This document shows, piece by piece, positions 1-8,911 of a DNA stretch of 64,000 nt (the first letter of the stretch is position 1; each line of letters starts with the position of its first letter). The DNA is taken from NCBI RefSeq assembly GCF_913057115.1, contig NZ_CAJXNN010000002.1, positions 112,944-176,943 of the forward strand. Direction: 5' to 3'. Origin of the DNA: an uncultured Roseovarius sp. (GTDB lineage: Bacteria > Pseudomonadota > Alphaproteobacteria > Rhodobacterales > Rhodobacteraceae). The position numbers were made by a program, and so were the translations under genes. The notes under the pieces are model-generated. The model was not told the origin of the DNA and searched no databases. It worked only from the letters and a program-made list of their open reading frames with translations.

Positions 1-166
1 TGAAGGGCTTCCTACCCTCTGCTTTTTCGCGAAGGCGGTCATAGATGCCGATCTTTTCCCAGCGGGCCAGCCACTCGGGTTCGCGTTTCGGAAGGCCCGC
101 GCGCATCGGGAATTGGGTTTGCGGCAGGTTCAGGGTGTCTTTGTACTCGGGCGTGTCAGCGCACAT
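1..166 (-). CDS. ileS: Isoleucyl-tRNA synthetase, N-terminal fragment
   Basis: Only the first 55 residues are inside the window; the gene continues past its left edge. The start ATG is the complement of 164-166. The peptide has the N-terminus typical of alphaproteobacterial IleS: MCADTPEYKDTLNLPQT, then FPMRAGLPKREPEWLARW, just before where the HDGPPYANG (HIGH-class) motif would come. The enzyme charges tRNA-Ile with isoleucine in the cytoplasm. The catalytic domain is not visible, so the call rests on the N-terminal signature alone, which is distinctive. Confidence 0.85.
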   Translation of the reverse strand, partial: MCADTPEYKDTLNLPQTQFPMRAGLPKREPEWLARWEKIGIYDRLREKAEGRKPF

Positions 167-354
167 CGGTGACGTCCTTTGTCACTTGAATTTCGTCTTG
201 GGGGGAGGGGCGGCGCGAAGGCTCATACGCCATTGTCCCGGCGGCTCGTATCACTCAGAGCGCCGGGCAGGTAATTCGAATGATGATGGCGAAGCGGGTC
301 ATCATGGGGCGCGTTATACGCCCCAGTTGGCGCAGCGTCCAGAGGGGGGCGGCA

Positions 355-401
355 CCGCTTTCTTCAAAAGAAAGCGGACCGAAATCTTTTGAAGATTTCG
401 G
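355..401. repeat. Two consecutive perfect hairpins in the 167-503 gap
   Basis: The 337-bp gap between ileS and the FMN-binding protein gene holds no convincing gene. It carries two back-to-back hairpins of the same design. The first has arms CCGCTTTCTT (355-364) and AAGAAAGCGG (368-377) with loop caa. The second has arms CCGAAATCTT (379-388) and AAGATTTCGG (392-401) with loop ttg. Each stem is 10 bp and perfect. There is no T-tract, and both flanking genes are transcribed away from the gap, so a terminator role is unlikely. It looks like a dispersed hairpin-type intergenic repeat. Confidence 0.7.
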
Positions 402-503
402 CACCCGCGCAGGCCGTTGAAGCGCATGGCGGCATGATACTTCATCGCGCGTCATGGTTGCGTTCCATGCTACCCTTGCGCCACGCACCAAGCAGGAGGC
501 CCC

Positions 504-1136
504 ATGTACACCCCGAAACACGTGATCACCTCGGTCGATGAAATCTACGCCGACATGCGGCAACCCTATGACAGCCAGATCAGGAAGTTCCTTGACCATA
601 TCGATGATCTTTGCCGCGCTTGGATCGAAAAGGCGACCTTCCTGACCATGGCCACCGTGGACAAGGCGGGGAATGTGGATGTCTCGCCCAAGGGCGACCC
701 GGCGGGCTTTGTTAAGGTGCTGGACCGGCATACGCTGGCCATCCCCGACCGCCCCGGCAATCACCGCTATGACGGGTTTCGCAATATCCTTGAAACGGGG
801 CGCGTGGGCCTGGTTTTTCTGGTGCCTCACCGCAACGAGGTTCTGCGCGTCAATGGGGCGGCTTGGGTGGTGCGCGACCGCGACGTGCTTGACCAATGCG
901 CCATCAAGGGCCGGGTGCCGGATTTTGCCGTGATCGTCCGGGTGGAAGAGGCGTTTTATCATTGTGGCAAATCAATCATCCGCTCGCGCCTCTGGCAGAG
1001 CGATCAGCACCCCAAGCCGGAAGGGTTGCCCACCTATGCCGAGGCCTTGATCGCCCATGGGGAACTGTCCGTCAGCTATGATGAGATGGCCGCGCATTTG
1101 AAGAACAATGACGAAAACCGGCTTTATGACGAATAA
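504..1136 (+). CDS. Pyridoxamine 5'-phosphate oxidase-like FMN-binding protein (MSMEG_1061 type)
   Basis: A 210-residue protein with the split-barrel fold of the PPOX family. The core EKATFLTMATVDKAGNVDVSPKGDPAGFV followed by PDRPGNHRYDG and FLVPHRNEVLRVNG is the usual signature of the MSMEG_1061-like subfamily: the first strand and loop hold the flavin phosphate and the later strands form the barrel. Such proteins bind FMN or related flavins; the substrate of this subgroup is not established. An AGGAGG ribosome-binding site ends about eight bases before the ATG. The gene is divergent from ileS and stands alone. The family is clear, the reaction is not. Confidence 0.8.
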   Translation: MYTPKHVITSVDEIYADMRQPYDSQIRKFLDHIDDLCRAWIEKATFLTMATVDKAGNVDVSPKGDPAGFVKVLDRHTLAIPDRPGNHRYDGFRNILETGRVGLVFLVPHRNEVLRVNGAAWVVRDRDVLDQCAIKGRVPDFAVIVRVEEAFYHCGKSIIRSRLWQSDQHPKPEGLPTYAEALIAHGELSVSYDEMAAHLKNNDENRLYDE

Positions 1137-1148
1137 CGCGTTCACTCG

Positions 1149-1200
1149 TTGCACGCGTTCCGCCTTTGGCTGATGTCGAGAGTGAAAGGCGGAACGCTTT
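1149..1200. repeat. Dispersed inverted repeat, copy 1
   Basis: A 13-bp perfect inverted repeat, GCGTTCCGCCTTT at 1155-1167 against AAAGGCGGAACGC at 1185-1197, with a 17-base loop containing CTGATGT. The preceding bases read GTTGCAC. A second copy with the same arms, loop motif and length lies at 12827-12880. No T-tract follows. It occupies most of the gap between the FMN-binding protein and the truncated haemoglobin genes. Confidence 0.7.
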
Positions 1201-1247
1201 AGGGATTGGCCTTGAAACCGCTCAGGCGCTGACGCATCTCTTGGCCT

Positions 1248-1658
1248 ATGAGCAACGCCCTGCCCCCCCGGTTCGACATCACCCGCCCCGAGATCGAGCG
1301 GGTCGTGGCCGAATTCTATGCCACCATTCGCGAACACCCCGGCCTTGGGCCGGTCTTTGCCGTGCATGTCAGCGACTGGCCCGCGCATGAGGCCAAGGTG
1401 GCCGATTTCTGGGCCAATTCCATCCTGCATGAACGCAGCTATGACGGAAGCCCCATGGCGGCCCATGTGAAGGCCGGAAACGTCAAGCCGGGAATGTTTT
1501 CAACATGGCTTGATCTGTTTGACGCGACCCTGCGGCGCGAGTTGGAGCCGGGCAAGGCCGCCGCGTGGTCGGCGCTGGCGCATCGTATCGGGCGCAGCCT
1601 GCGGGCCGGCGTGGTGGAGCGTGAGACCCTGCCCGGTGGGGTGCCAAAGCTGCGCTGA
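1248..1658 (+). CDS. Group III truncated haemoglobin
   Basis: A 136-residue protein matching group III (P) 2-on-2 truncated haemoglobins. The hallmarks are visible: FYATIREHPGLGPVF near residues 24-38, then DWPAHEAKVADFWAN, and the distal part MFSTWLDLFDATLRREL. These small cytoplasmic haem proteins bind O2 or NO; the physiological role of group III members is mostly unknown. The length is normal for the family. The ribosome-binding site before the ATG at 1248 is weak. It stands alone, downstream of an intergenic hairpin repeat and convergent with the glycosyltransferase gene. Confidence 0.88.
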   Translation: MSNALPPRFDITRPEIERVVAEFYATIREHPGLGPVFAVHVSDWPAHEAKVADFWANSILHERSYDGSPMAAHVKAGNVKPGMFSTWLDLFDATLRRELEPGKAAAWSALAHRIGRSLRAGVVERETLPGGVPKLR

Positions 1659-1681
1659 GCGGGCTTGGCGCAGGATGCCTT

Positions 1682-2254
1682 TTACAAATCCGCCGCCTCA
1701 TCCACATCGTTGAGGGTATCGACCAAAGCCACGCGCAGGCCCGGCAGGGTGTCAAGCGTGTCTGAGAGCGTGTGTTCGCTGGACCATCGCACGCCTTGAA
1801 AGAGGGTGGCAGGTGGCGGGGCCACGCGCTTCATTCCCACCAGCCAATATCCACCATCCGGCGCGGGGCCCAAAACCGCCTCGTGATTGCCCAGCGCGGC
1901 AAAGGCGCGGGCGATATGGGCGGGCGTGATGCCGGGAATATCGCCGCCCACGATACAGACCGGCCCGCGCGGCAGGCCGCGCAGCAAGCGGCCCATGCGG
2001 TCGCCCAGATCGCCGCGCCCCTGCGCCACGCGCGGCAGATGCGCGGGCCAGATGCGGCTTTGCAGGCCTTCGTGGTCCGGCGACACCGCAAGGGTGAGAT
2101 CCCAGCGCGGATCGTCCAGCCGCCGCAACAGGCGTTTTGTCTGGTGGCGAAACCACCATGCGGCGCGGGTCATACCGATCTCGCGCCCCAACCGGGTTTT
2201 GACGCGGCCCGGGTGCGGCTCTTTCACCATGACCACAAGGCGCGGGCGGATCAC
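1682..2254 (-). CDS. TIGR04282-type glycosyltransferase (DUF2064)
   Basis: I place the start at a GTG (complement of 2252-2254) that overlaps the TGA of the upstream GNAT gene by four bases, giving 190 residues, the usual size of the family. The N-terminus VVMVKEPHPGRVKTRLG is a nucleotide-binding loop. CIVGGDIPGI, GPAPDGGYWLVG and VRWSSEHTL follow, all typical of the TIGR04282/DUF2064 transferases related to MobA-like GT-A enzymes. Some members are linked to arsenosugar or rSAM/selenodomain neighbourhoods, but no such partner is seen here, so the acceptor is unknown. It is the last gene of the dapE-GNAT-transferase operon. Confidence 0.82.
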   Translation of the reverse strand: MIRPRLVVMVKEPHPGRVKTRLGREIGMTRAAWWFRHQTKRLLRRLDDPRWDLTLAVSPDHEGLQSRIWPAHLPRVAQGRGDLGDRMGRLLRGLPRGPVCIVGGDIPGITPAHIARAFAALGNHEAVLGPAPDGGYWLVGMKRVAPPPATLFQGVRWSSEHTLSDTLDTLPGLRVALVDTLNDVDEAADL

Positions 2255-2673
2255 AGGGCGCGCTCCATATCGCGGTGGGGGATGCCCGCGTCGTCGTATT
2301 CCGGGCCGTAGGCGGTGAACCCCAGGCCCTCGTAAAAGCCGATCGCGCGGGTTTGCGCGCCCAGTTCGGCGCGGGTCATGCCCGGCAGCGTGGCGATGTG
2401 ATCGACGCAGGCCTTGACCAGCGCCGCACCGATGCCCCTGCCCCGCCCTTGCTTGAGAACGCAAACGCGGCCGATTTTGCCGGTCTCGCCTTTGAAAAGG
2501 ATGCGCGCACAGCCCACGGGTTTGCCCTCCAGCGTGGCAAGAAGGTGATGTGCTTCACCGTCCCGACCATCCATTTCCTCGGCTTCCGAAACCCCCTGTT
2601 CGTCGATAAAGACCGTCCGGCGCAGGGCAAAGCAGGTGGCCAGATCATCGGTCAGGGCCACAGCAAGCGTCAT
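2251..2673 (-). CDS. GNAT family N-acetyltransferase
   Basis: A 140-residue single-domain acetyltransferase. The acetyl-CoA pyrophosphate loop reads [15 protein letters not shown] (around residues 72-86, the Q/RxxGxG/A motif), followed by [19 protein letters not shown], the usual C-terminal strand and helix. The N-terminal segment [14 protein letters not shown] resembles ElaA-like members. The start codon overlaps the dapE stop as ATGA and its stop overlaps the next GTG start, so the three genes are translationally coupled. The acceptor substrate cannot be predicted. Confidence 0.85.
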   Translation of the reverse strand: MTLAVALTDDLATCFALRRTVFIDEQGVSEAEEMDGRDGEAHHLLATLEGKPVGCARILFKGETGKIGRVCVLKQGRGRGIGAALVKACVDHIATLPGMTRAELGAQTRAIGFYEGLGFTAYGPEYDDAGIPHRDMERAL

Positions 2674-3824
2674 GCGAAATAATCCCGCAGGATACGGCCA
2701 TAGATGGTTTTGAGGCGCGGGATCAGGGCGACCTCAACCCGTTCGTCCACCTGATGCATGGTTTTGCCGACAAGGCCGAACTCCACCACCGGGCAGTGAT
2801 CCTTGATAAAGCGCGCGTCCGAGGTGCCCCCCGTGGTGGAGAGTTCCGGCGTCATGTTGGTTTCGGCCTGCACCGCCTTGCTGACCAGATCGGACAGGTC
2901 GCCCGGCGGGGTCAGGAAACTTTCGCCGGATATCTTCACCTCCATCTCGGCCTTGACGCCAAATTCCTGCGTCACGCGGTCCAGTTCGTATTGCAGCCAG
3001 TCTGTCAGGCTGGCGCCACTATGGGCGTCGTTGAAGCGGATATTGACCGTGGCGCGACATTGCGCGGGGATGACGTTGGTCGCCGGGTTGCCGGTGTCGA
3101 TGGTGACGGCGGCAAGGGTCGAGGCATCGAAATGCTCGGTGCCTTGGTCCAACTCGTGGCTCGATAGCCTGTCGATCAACCGCGCCATGGCGGGCAGCGG
3201 ATTGTTGGCGCGGTGCGGATAGGCGGCGTGACCCTGTTCACCCGTGAGGGTGATCCAAGCGGTGAGCGAGCCGCGCCGCCCGATCTTGATCATCTGGCCC
3301 AGTTCATCGGGGCAGGTGGGTTCGCCCACAAGGCAATGGTCCATCGCCTCGCCATTTTCCTGCATCCAGTCCAGCAGGGCCGCGGTGCCATCCACGGCAT
3401 CGCCTTCTTCGTCGCCGGTGATGGTCAGGATCAGCGCGCCATTCTTGGGTGGGGTCGTGTGCACGAAATCAATCGCGGCGGCGACGTATGCCGCGACGCC
3501 CGATTTCATATCGGTCGCCCCGCGCCCCCAAAGAAAGCCATCCTTTTGCTCTGCCCCGAAGGGCGGCATGGTCCAGGCCGCCTCATCACCCAAGGGGACC
3601 ACATCGGTGTGGCCGTTGAACCCGAAGGTGCGCGCCGCATCCTTGTCCCCCCAGCGGGCGAACAGGTTGCTGACACCGCCACGGTCGACGCGGGTGCAGT
3701 CGAAACCCGCATCGGTCAGCAGTTTTTCAAGCAACACCAATGCGCCACCTTCCTCGGGGGTGACGGATGGGCAGCGAACGAGATCGGCTGTCAGGGCGAT
3801 GGGATCGACGGGGCTGTGCGGCAT
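2670..3824 (-). CDS. dapE: Succinyl-diaminopimelate desuccinylase
   Basis: This enzyme hydrolyses N-succinyl-LL-diaminopimelate to LL-DAP and succinate in the succinylase branch of lysine and peptidoglycan-precursor synthesis. The start at 3824 ([21 protein letters not shown]) follows an AGGAAAG site and gives 384 residues, the normal length. M20 peptidase motifs are intact: [13 protein letters not shown] and [11 protein letters not shown] for zinc binding and [11 protein letters not shown] for the catalytic glutamate. The open frame runs upstream to 4022, but that extension has no family counterpart. It heads an operon with the GNAT and glycosyltransferase genes; dapD of the same pathway lies 5 kb away. 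Confidence 0.95.
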   Translation of the reverse strand: MPHSPVDPIALTADLVRCPSVTPEEGGALVLLEKLLTDAGFDCTRVDRGGVSNLFARWGDKDAARTFGFNGHTDVVPLGDEAAWTMPPFGAEQKDGFLWGRGATDMKSGVAAYVAAAIDFVHTTPPKNGALILTITGDEEGDAVDGTAALLDWMQENGEAMDHCLVGEPTCPDELGQMIKIGRRGSLTAWITLTGEQGHAAYPHRANNPLPAMARLIDRLSSHELDQGTEHFDASTLAAVTIDTGNPATNVIPAQCRATVNIRFNDAHSGASLTDWLQYELDRVTQEFGVKAEMEVKISGESFLTPPGDLSDLVSKAVQAETNMTPELSTTGGTSDARFIKDHCPVVEFGLVGKTMHQVDERVEVALIPRLKTIYGRILRDYFA

Positions 3825-4114
3825 GGGGCTTCTTTCCTTTGACGTGCTGCCTTGGCCTAGCGCGGAATGCGGCCACGCGCAAACCTGTGACCTTACGACC
3901 ACCCATTCAAGATGCTGATTTTTCTTAACTTGTTTTCGTGTTCTTGATAGGATTGACTTCAATAAAACCCGAGGCAGGGCAAAACAAAGCCGGGCGAAAC
4001 GCCCATGGACCGAGCAGTCCATCCAAGAAAATAACGCGGCAAGGGCCCTGATGCCCTATGTCTGCAAGGCTTTGTAACGCTGCGCTGACCTTGGATGTGA
4101 GGTGGGGCAGAGTT

Positions 4115-5713
4115 ATGGTTCAAGGGGTCGAAATCCCGATTGACGACAATGCGTCTGCGGTCGAAATGGCCGAGACGATTTTCGGCGAAGGCACGACAAT
4201 TGTCAGTGCCTCCTATACCGGGGACAGGGATTCCTCGGGGATTTACACGGATGGCGACAGCATCGCCCCGGGTGTCACGCCCAGCGATACAGGCGTGATG
4301 TTTTCTACCGGGGATTTGCGGGGCTTTACCAACAGCAGCGGCAACGCGTGGTGGAATCAGGACGCCAACCAGTCCAGCAGCACCACCACCAATTCCAGCG
4401 GCCCCAACAACAACGCCGATTTCAACGCGGCGGCGGGTGCCAATACCTACGACGCCTCGTTTCTGGATGTGGATTTCATTCCCACGGGCGACGTGATGAC
4501 GATGCAATTCGTTTTCGCCTCGGAGGAATACCCTGAATATGCCAACGGGGCTTTTCAGGACTTTGTTGGCGTCTGGATCAACGGCACGCAGGTCGAGATG
4601 TCCGTGGGCGATGGTGACATCGACCCCAACAACCTGAATGGCGGCTCCGCCGAAAACCTGTTCATCGACAACACTGACAGCCAGTACAACACCGAGATGG
4701 ATGGCTTCACCGCGACGCTGACCCTGACCATCCCGGTCAATGCCGGAGAGGTGAATTCGATCCGGATCGGGATCGCCGATGTCACCGACAGCAACTATGA
4801 CTCGACGCTGATCATCGCCGCCGACAGCGTGCAAACGACGCTTGTCGCCAATGATGACAACATCCGCGTGGACCCGGATGACAGCCGCACCCTAGACATT
4901 CTGTCAAACGACGTGAACAACACCGGCGGGACGCTTTCGATCACCCAGATCAACGGTCAAGCGGTGGTCGCGGGCGATATCGTGACGCTCAATTCGGGCC
5001 AGCAAATCCAACTGAACGCCGATGGCACGATCGACATTGTCGCCGACAGTGACGAGGAAAGTTTCAGCTTCAACTACGAAGTCACCAGCAGCACCGGCCA
5101 GAACGATGTCGGTTTCGTAAATGTCGATCAGGTGCCCTGCTTCGTGGCCGGGACGATGATCAAGACGCCGCAGGGCGATATGCCGGTCGAACAGTTGCAG
5201 GCCGGCGATCTTGTGATCACGCAGGACAATGGCGTGCAACCGGTGCGATGGGCGGGACGCCGAGAGGTTTCGGCAACCGGGCAATATGCGCCGATCCGGA
5301 TTGCCGCCAATACATTCGGGCGGCACCGTGCCTTGCTTTTGTCGCCGCTGCACCGGGTGTTGATACGCGACAGCCTGTCGGAGATTCTGTTCGGCGAGCC
5401 GGAGGTTCTGGTTGCGGCGCGCGACCTGATCAACGATCTGAGCGTACGGCGCATGGAGGGGGGCATGGTCACCTACGTGCATATCCTCTTTGACGAGCAT
5501 CAGGTTGTCTATTCCGAGGGGCTGGAAACCGAAAGTTTCCTGCCCGGCCCGCAGATCACCAAGAGTTTCGAGGCGGAGATCGTCGCGGAAATCTACGCTC
5601 TCTTCCCAGAAATCGACCCATCCACCGGCGCAGGTTACGGACCGGCGGCGCGCCCTTGCCTGAAACCCTATGAGGCAAGGTTGCTCATGCGCGAACAAGA
5701 AAGAGCGGCCTGA
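4115..5713 (+). CDS. Choice-of-anchor L and Hint domain protein
   Basis: I choose ATG 4115 because GAGGTGGGG lies eight bases before it; an in-frame ATG at 4058 has no visible site. The 532-residue product has a choice-of-anchor L-like beta domain (about 10-245, with ASEEYPEYANGAFQDFVGV), a short Asn/Asp-rich beta region (246-338), and a Hedgehog/intein (Hint) domain from Cys342 (CFVAGTMIKTPQG, then AGDLVITQDNG and LLLSPLHRVLI). The low basic content and Asp/Asn-rich repeats suit a secreted calcium-rich milieu protein, but no N-terminal signal peptide is seen. The Hint module may self-cleave at Cys342. A second Hint gene follows two bases later. Confidence 0.85.
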   Translation: MVQGVEIPIDDNASAVEMAETIFGEGTTIVSASYTGDRDSSGIYTDGDSIAPGVTPSDTGVMFSTGDLRGFTNSSGNAWWNQDANQSSSTTTNSSGPNNNADFNAAAGANTYDASFLDVDFIPTGDVMTMQFVFASEEYPEYANGAFQDFVGVWINGTQVEMSVGDGDIDPNNLNGGSAENLFIDNTDSQYNTEMDGFTATLTLTIPVNAGEVNSIRIGIADVTDSNYDSTLIIAADSVQTTLVANDDNIRVDPDDSRTLDILSNDVNNTGGTLSITQINGQAVVAGDIVTLNSGQQIQLNADGTIDIVADSDEESFSFNYEVTSSTGQNDVGFVNVDQVPCFVAGTMIKTPQGDMPVEQLQAGDLVITQDNGVQPVRWAGRREVSATGQYAPIRIAANTFGRHRALLLSPLHRVLIRDSLSEILFGEPEVLVAARDLINDLSVRRMEGGMVTYVHILFDEHQVVYSEGLETESFLPGPQITKSFEAEIVAEIYALFPEIDPSTGAGYGPAARPCLKPYEARLLMREQERAA

Positions 5714-5715
5714 CC

Positions 5716-6804
5716 TTGGCCTGGATCGGCATATCGGACCACGCCGGCGGGTGTTTCGCGGGCCAAGGCCTGACCAGCCGCCAACAACAGACCGCACCGA
5801 TCCCAAGCGACATGCTGATGCCGCGCGGCACGCTCTTGCTGGAAACGCGCCTGTCGCCGGAAGGGCGACCGCAAACCCTTTTGGCCTTCAATCGCTCGCA
5901 CCCCTGGCCCGGCAGCTTCACGCTTCAGGCCTTGCCGGATGGCGGTATCGTTCTTGTCGAAGCGCAGGGTGACGACATGCGGCACGTGACCTTGCCGCTC
6001 GAGCCGGATGGACGGTTGGATGTCTTGCGGCTGACTTATGCGTGGGACGCCCCGGCGCGATGGGCACAATTGAGTGTCGAACGGCCCGAGGCCGATACGC
6101 CTGTATTCGCTGAACCGCATTCCCCGCACCCGCTCTTGATGTCGGATGCGCAGATCATTTCGACCGACCCGAGGCGGCGGACCGTTGACCGCGATGTTCT
6201 TTTCTTTGCCCTATCCGAAAGTGTTGAACCAGTAGGCCCCATGCCGGGCCTGACCGGGGCCGTACCCATCGCGACCCCACAAGGCGACGTCCCCGTGAGG
6301 GACGTGAAACGCGGCGATCTGGTGGTGACCCACGACGGTGAGGTTGTCCCGGTGCTTCAGGTGGTCAAACGTGTCGTTCCGGCCAAGGGCAACCTCAGGC
6401 CGGTCCACCTGCGGGCACCTTACTTCGGCCTGCGCCGCGATATCCTTGTCGCCCCGCAACAGCGTCTGGTGATCGGCGGGAGCGAAGTGGAATATCTGTT
6501 TGGCCGCGAGGCTGTTCTGGTGCCGGCCCAGCATTTGGTGAACGGGGTATCGGCCCTGCACGGGGACGGCCCGGATTTCGTGACGTATCACCACCTGCTG
6601 CTTCCGGGGCATGAGGTTGTCATGGCCGCCGGCTGTCCGCTCGAAAGCCTTTATGTCGGCCGGTTACGCCGCAGGCCCGAGGCGCTTGCGCGCAGCGTTC
6701 TGGCGCCCTTTGACCGGTCACGGCTACCCGAGCACGCAAAACCGGTCTGGCCGATTCTCAAACCCTTCGAGGCGATCACGCTGGCGATGAACCGGGCAGC
6801 CTGA
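5716..6804 (+). CDS. Hint-domain protein lacking the usual catalytic Cys
   Basis: Starts at TTG 5716, two bases after the stop of the anchor-L/Hint gene, so the two are probably co-transcribed. The 362-residue product has an N-terminal beta-rich region (about 35-125, LamG-like in feel: RGTLLLETRLSPEG, LTYAWDAPARW) and a Hint-like fold from about residue 178: IATPQGDVPVRDVKRGDLVV, then LRRDILVAPQQRLVI and VTYHHLLLPGHEVV. At the position where the first protein has CFVAGT, this one reads GLTGAV, so the nucleophilic Cys is missing. The C-terminus WPILKPFEAITL matches the tail of its neighbour (CLKPYEARLL). A later ATG start (residue 33) is possible. Confidence 0.78.
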   Translation: MAWIGISDHAGGCFAGQGLTSRQQQTAPIPSDMLMPRGTLLLETRLSPEGRPQTLLAFNRSHPWPGSFTLQALPDGGIVLVEAQGDDMRHVTLPLEPDGRLDVLRLTYAWDAPARWAQLSVERPEADTPVFAEPHSPHPLLMSDAQIISTDPRRRTVDRDVLFFALSESVEPVGPMPGLTGAVPIATPQGDVPVRDVKRGDLVVTHDGEVVPVLQVVKRVVPAKGNLRPVHLRAPYFGLRRDILVAPQQRLVIGGSEVEYLFGREAVLVPAQHLVNGVSALHGDGPDFVTYHHLLLPGHEVVMAAGCPLESLYVGRLRRRPEALARSVLAPFDRSRLPEHAKPVWPILKPFEAITLAMNRAA

Positions 6805-6815
6805 GCCGCGCCGGG

Positions 6816-7148
6816 TCAGTCGTAGAATGGGGTCACCTGCGCCACGATCACGGCGTTTTCCTCCAGCGCGCGCTGCATCAGGGCGCGCTCTTCATCATTG
6901 ATGTCGTGGCCTTCGGCCTCGCGTTCGGCCAAGGTGCCGTAGCCGCTGACATCGAGGGGGGCCATATCCGCCTGTTTGAGGATGGCCACGGTTTCGCGCA
7001 CCGCCTCGGCCTCGTCCACGCCACTGGCATAAACCATGAGCGCGGCACCAGTGGCCTTTTTCGGCAGGCCGTCGCCGTCCTTGCGGCCCACCTGAACGAG
7101 TAGGGTATAGACCTGCTGTTTCGACGGTTTGTCTGATGTCTTCGTCAT
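6816..7148 (-). CDS. Conserved hypothetical protein, 110 residues
   Basis: The first ATG in a good context is the complement of 7146-7148; the frame is open further upstream but only from a non-canonical codon. The product begins MTKTSDKPSKQQVYTLLVQVGRKDGDGLP and reads VYASGVDEAEAVRETVAILKQADMAPLDV, then ENAVIVAQVTPFYD at the C-terminus. It looks like a small alpha/beta cytoplasmic protein. No catalytic motif, signal peptide or membrane segment is visible. It is convergent with the Hint gene. I do not recognise a function. Confidence 0.6.
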   Translation of the reverse strand: MTKTSDKPSKQQVYTLLVQVGRKDGDGLPKKATGAALMVYASGVDEAEAVRETVAILKQADMAPLDVSGYGTLAEREAEGHDINDEERALMQRALEENAVIVAQVTPFYD

Positions 7149-7319
7149 ACCGGCCCCCGCCGCATGTTTCGCCTGTCGCGCCCTACCCCTTGCACCCTGC
7201 GCCGTCAATCCAAGCTCCGTGTGCCGGGCATCAATTCATCCCGGCCGCCTGCCTGGCTTTCAATACATTGGGCGAGGGTCTAGTGTACCCACGACAGGAC
7301 GACAAGGAAGGAACAGTGC

Positions 7320-7712
7320 ATGAAACGCGCAAGTGACATGGTGGCCGAAGCCAACGCCGTGGTGGATCACGCCCCGGCCTCCGAAATGCTCCCCTTGCAT
7401 GGCCAAGAGGGGGTGACATTCGTCGATCTGCGCGACCCGCGCGAGTTGGAACGCGAGGGCATGATCCCCGGCGCCTTCCATTGCCCGCGCGGGATGCTGG
7501 AATTCTGGATCGACCCGGAAAGCCCCTATGCCAAGCCGCAGTTTCAAAACGGTGGCCGTTTCGTGTTCTACTGCGCGTCAGGCTGGCGTTCGGCCCTGTC
7601 GGCACGGGTGGCCCAGGACATGGGGCTGGAGGGAGTCAGCCACATCGACGACGGGTTCTCGGGGTGGAAGAAAGCGGGCGGCCCGGTGGGGGAGCGGCCC
7701 AAGAAGGGCTGA
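7320..7712 (+). CDS. Single-domain rhodanese-like protein
   Basis: A 130-residue rhodanese domain. The N-terminal CH2A-like motif is VTFVDLRDPRELEREGMIPGAFH; the active-site loop is CASGWRS with Cys85 as the persulfide-carrying residue; GLEGVSHIDDGFSGWKKAGGPV closes the domain. Such proteins move sulfane sulfur; the acceptor is unknown. The insert RGMLEFWIDPESPYAKPQF before the active site is common in alphaproteobacterial members. A GGAAGGA ribosome-binding site precedes the ATG. It is monocistronic and convergent with the cation exchanger gene. Confidence 0.9.
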   Translation: MKRASDMVAEANAVVDHAPASEMLPLHGQEGVTFVDLRDPRELEREGMIPGAFHCPRGMLEFWIDPESPYAKPQFQNGGRFVFYCASGWRSALSARVAQDMGLEGVSHIDDGFSGWKKAGGPVGERPKKG

Positions 7713-7721
7713 AACAGCCCG

Positions 7722-8753
7722 CTAACCGCTGATCACTTGCACCACGACAGCGCAGGCATAGACCACGATCATCAAGACACCATCAAGCCCGATGCGACCC
7801 GGCCCGTGCTTTTGCCGAAAAACCAGCCCGGCCAGCAGAACCGCGGTCATCACCAGCCCGGTTGCAAGCCAGTAGACGTCATCTCGCGTCAAGGCATGAT
7901 AAAGCGAGCCTTCGCGATAGGCCGCATCGGCAAAGATGAGAAACAAGGTATCGAAGGTATTGCCGCCGATGATGCCACCCACCGCCAGTTGCAGTGCCCC
8001 ACGGCGCACGGCCGCCAGTGTCGTCACCAGCTCGGGCAGGGACGTGACCACGGCGGTGATCAAGGCCCCCACCAGCGATGAGCCCAGCCCGAAGCGGGCG
8101 ATGAATTCGCCCCCGGCCTGACCGATGATCAGCCCGCAGAGGCCCAGCAGGGTGACAAGGCCCAAGAAGGCCAGCGCCGGGGCCTTGGCCGAGCGGTTCG
8201 GTTCTTCTGCATCTTCCGGTTCATCGCGGCGGGTTTCATGGGTCTGCACCGGCGTCCACATCGGGCTTTCGCTGACATGGGCGGAGATGCGCAGGCCCGT
8301 CAGATAGGCAAGGAACAGCACGACCGAAACCGGGTGGATTCCGAGCACCGCAGCATCGGGCCCGAAAATGCCAAGCAAGGTCACGCTGAGCAGGATGATC
8401 AGCATAACCGCCTGCACGAGATTTTCGGGCTGTGCGGCAGAGTGTTCGAGGTTCGCCTTGCGGTGCAGCACATCGGCGATGGCCAGAAACAGCGTTTGCG
8501 CCGCGATTCCGCCGATGGCATTGGAAAAGGCAAAACTGGCATCTCCGGACCATGCGCCAGAGATTGAGACGATGATACCGGACAACGAGGTTGCACCCCC
8601 CAGGATGACGCCGCCGGCCAGCGCCTCGCCCAGACGGGTGCGATCGGCCAGCATATCGGCCAAGGCTGTCGCCCGGACCGAAGCGATGACGACGACAGCA
8701 CCGGCCACGCCGAAGGCAAGCAGCAACACGGGGGTGGAAAGCGTGCCGATCAT
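7722..8753 (-). CDS. Sodium/calcium exchanger family membrane protein
   Basis: An integral membrane protein of about 343 residues with two homologous five-helix halves separated by a charged cytoplasmic loop (around 190-215). Each half carries an alpha-repeat: GEALAGGVILGGATSLSGIIVS in the first and LITAVVTSLPELVTTLAAVRRG with GGIIGGNTFDTLF in the second, the ion-binding signature of the CaCA superfamily. The second repeat keeps the acidic residue of SLPE; in the first repeat the matching position reads TSLSG, so ion binding may be asymmetric. The start is uncertain: ATG 8753 gives a normal N-terminus, ATG 8795 adds 14 residues. Confidence 0.8.
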   Translation of the reverse strand: MIGTLSTPVLLLAFGVAGAVVVIASVRATALADMLADRTRLGEALAGGVILGGATSLSGIIVSISGAWSGDASFAFSNAIGGIAAQTLFLAIADVLHRKANLEHSAAQPENLVQAVMLIILLSVTLLGIFGPDAAVLGIHPVSVVLFLAYLTGLRISAHVSESPMWTPVQTHETRRDEPEDAEEPNRSAKAPALAFLGLVTLLGLCGLIIGQAGGEFIARFGLGSSLVGALITAVVTSLPELVTTLAAVRRGALQLAVGGIIGGNTFDTLFLIFADAAYREGSLYHALTRDDVYWLATGLVMTAVLLAGLVFRQKHGPGRIGLDGVLMIVVYACAVVVQVISG

Positions 8754-8859
8754 GGGGCGGCTTGGTCTGTCAATGGGGCCAATTGGGTCATGCAATGGAT
8801 TAACCGCCAGCCGCTTGGCAAGTTCCCATCAGAGGCCAAAAGAGGCCGGTGCACTGCAA

Positions 8860-8892
8860 AGGGCGCGCCCCGCACCCAGCGGAACGCGCCCT
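8860..8892 (-). terminator. Possible terminator of dapD
   Basis: Immediately downstream of dapD on its strand, AGGGCGCG pairs with CGCGCCCT across a 17-base loop. Only a short T run (ttt) follows, so termination efficiency is uncertain. Confidence 0.4.
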
Positions 8893-8911
8893 GTTTTCAA
8901 TTCAAGCTGGA

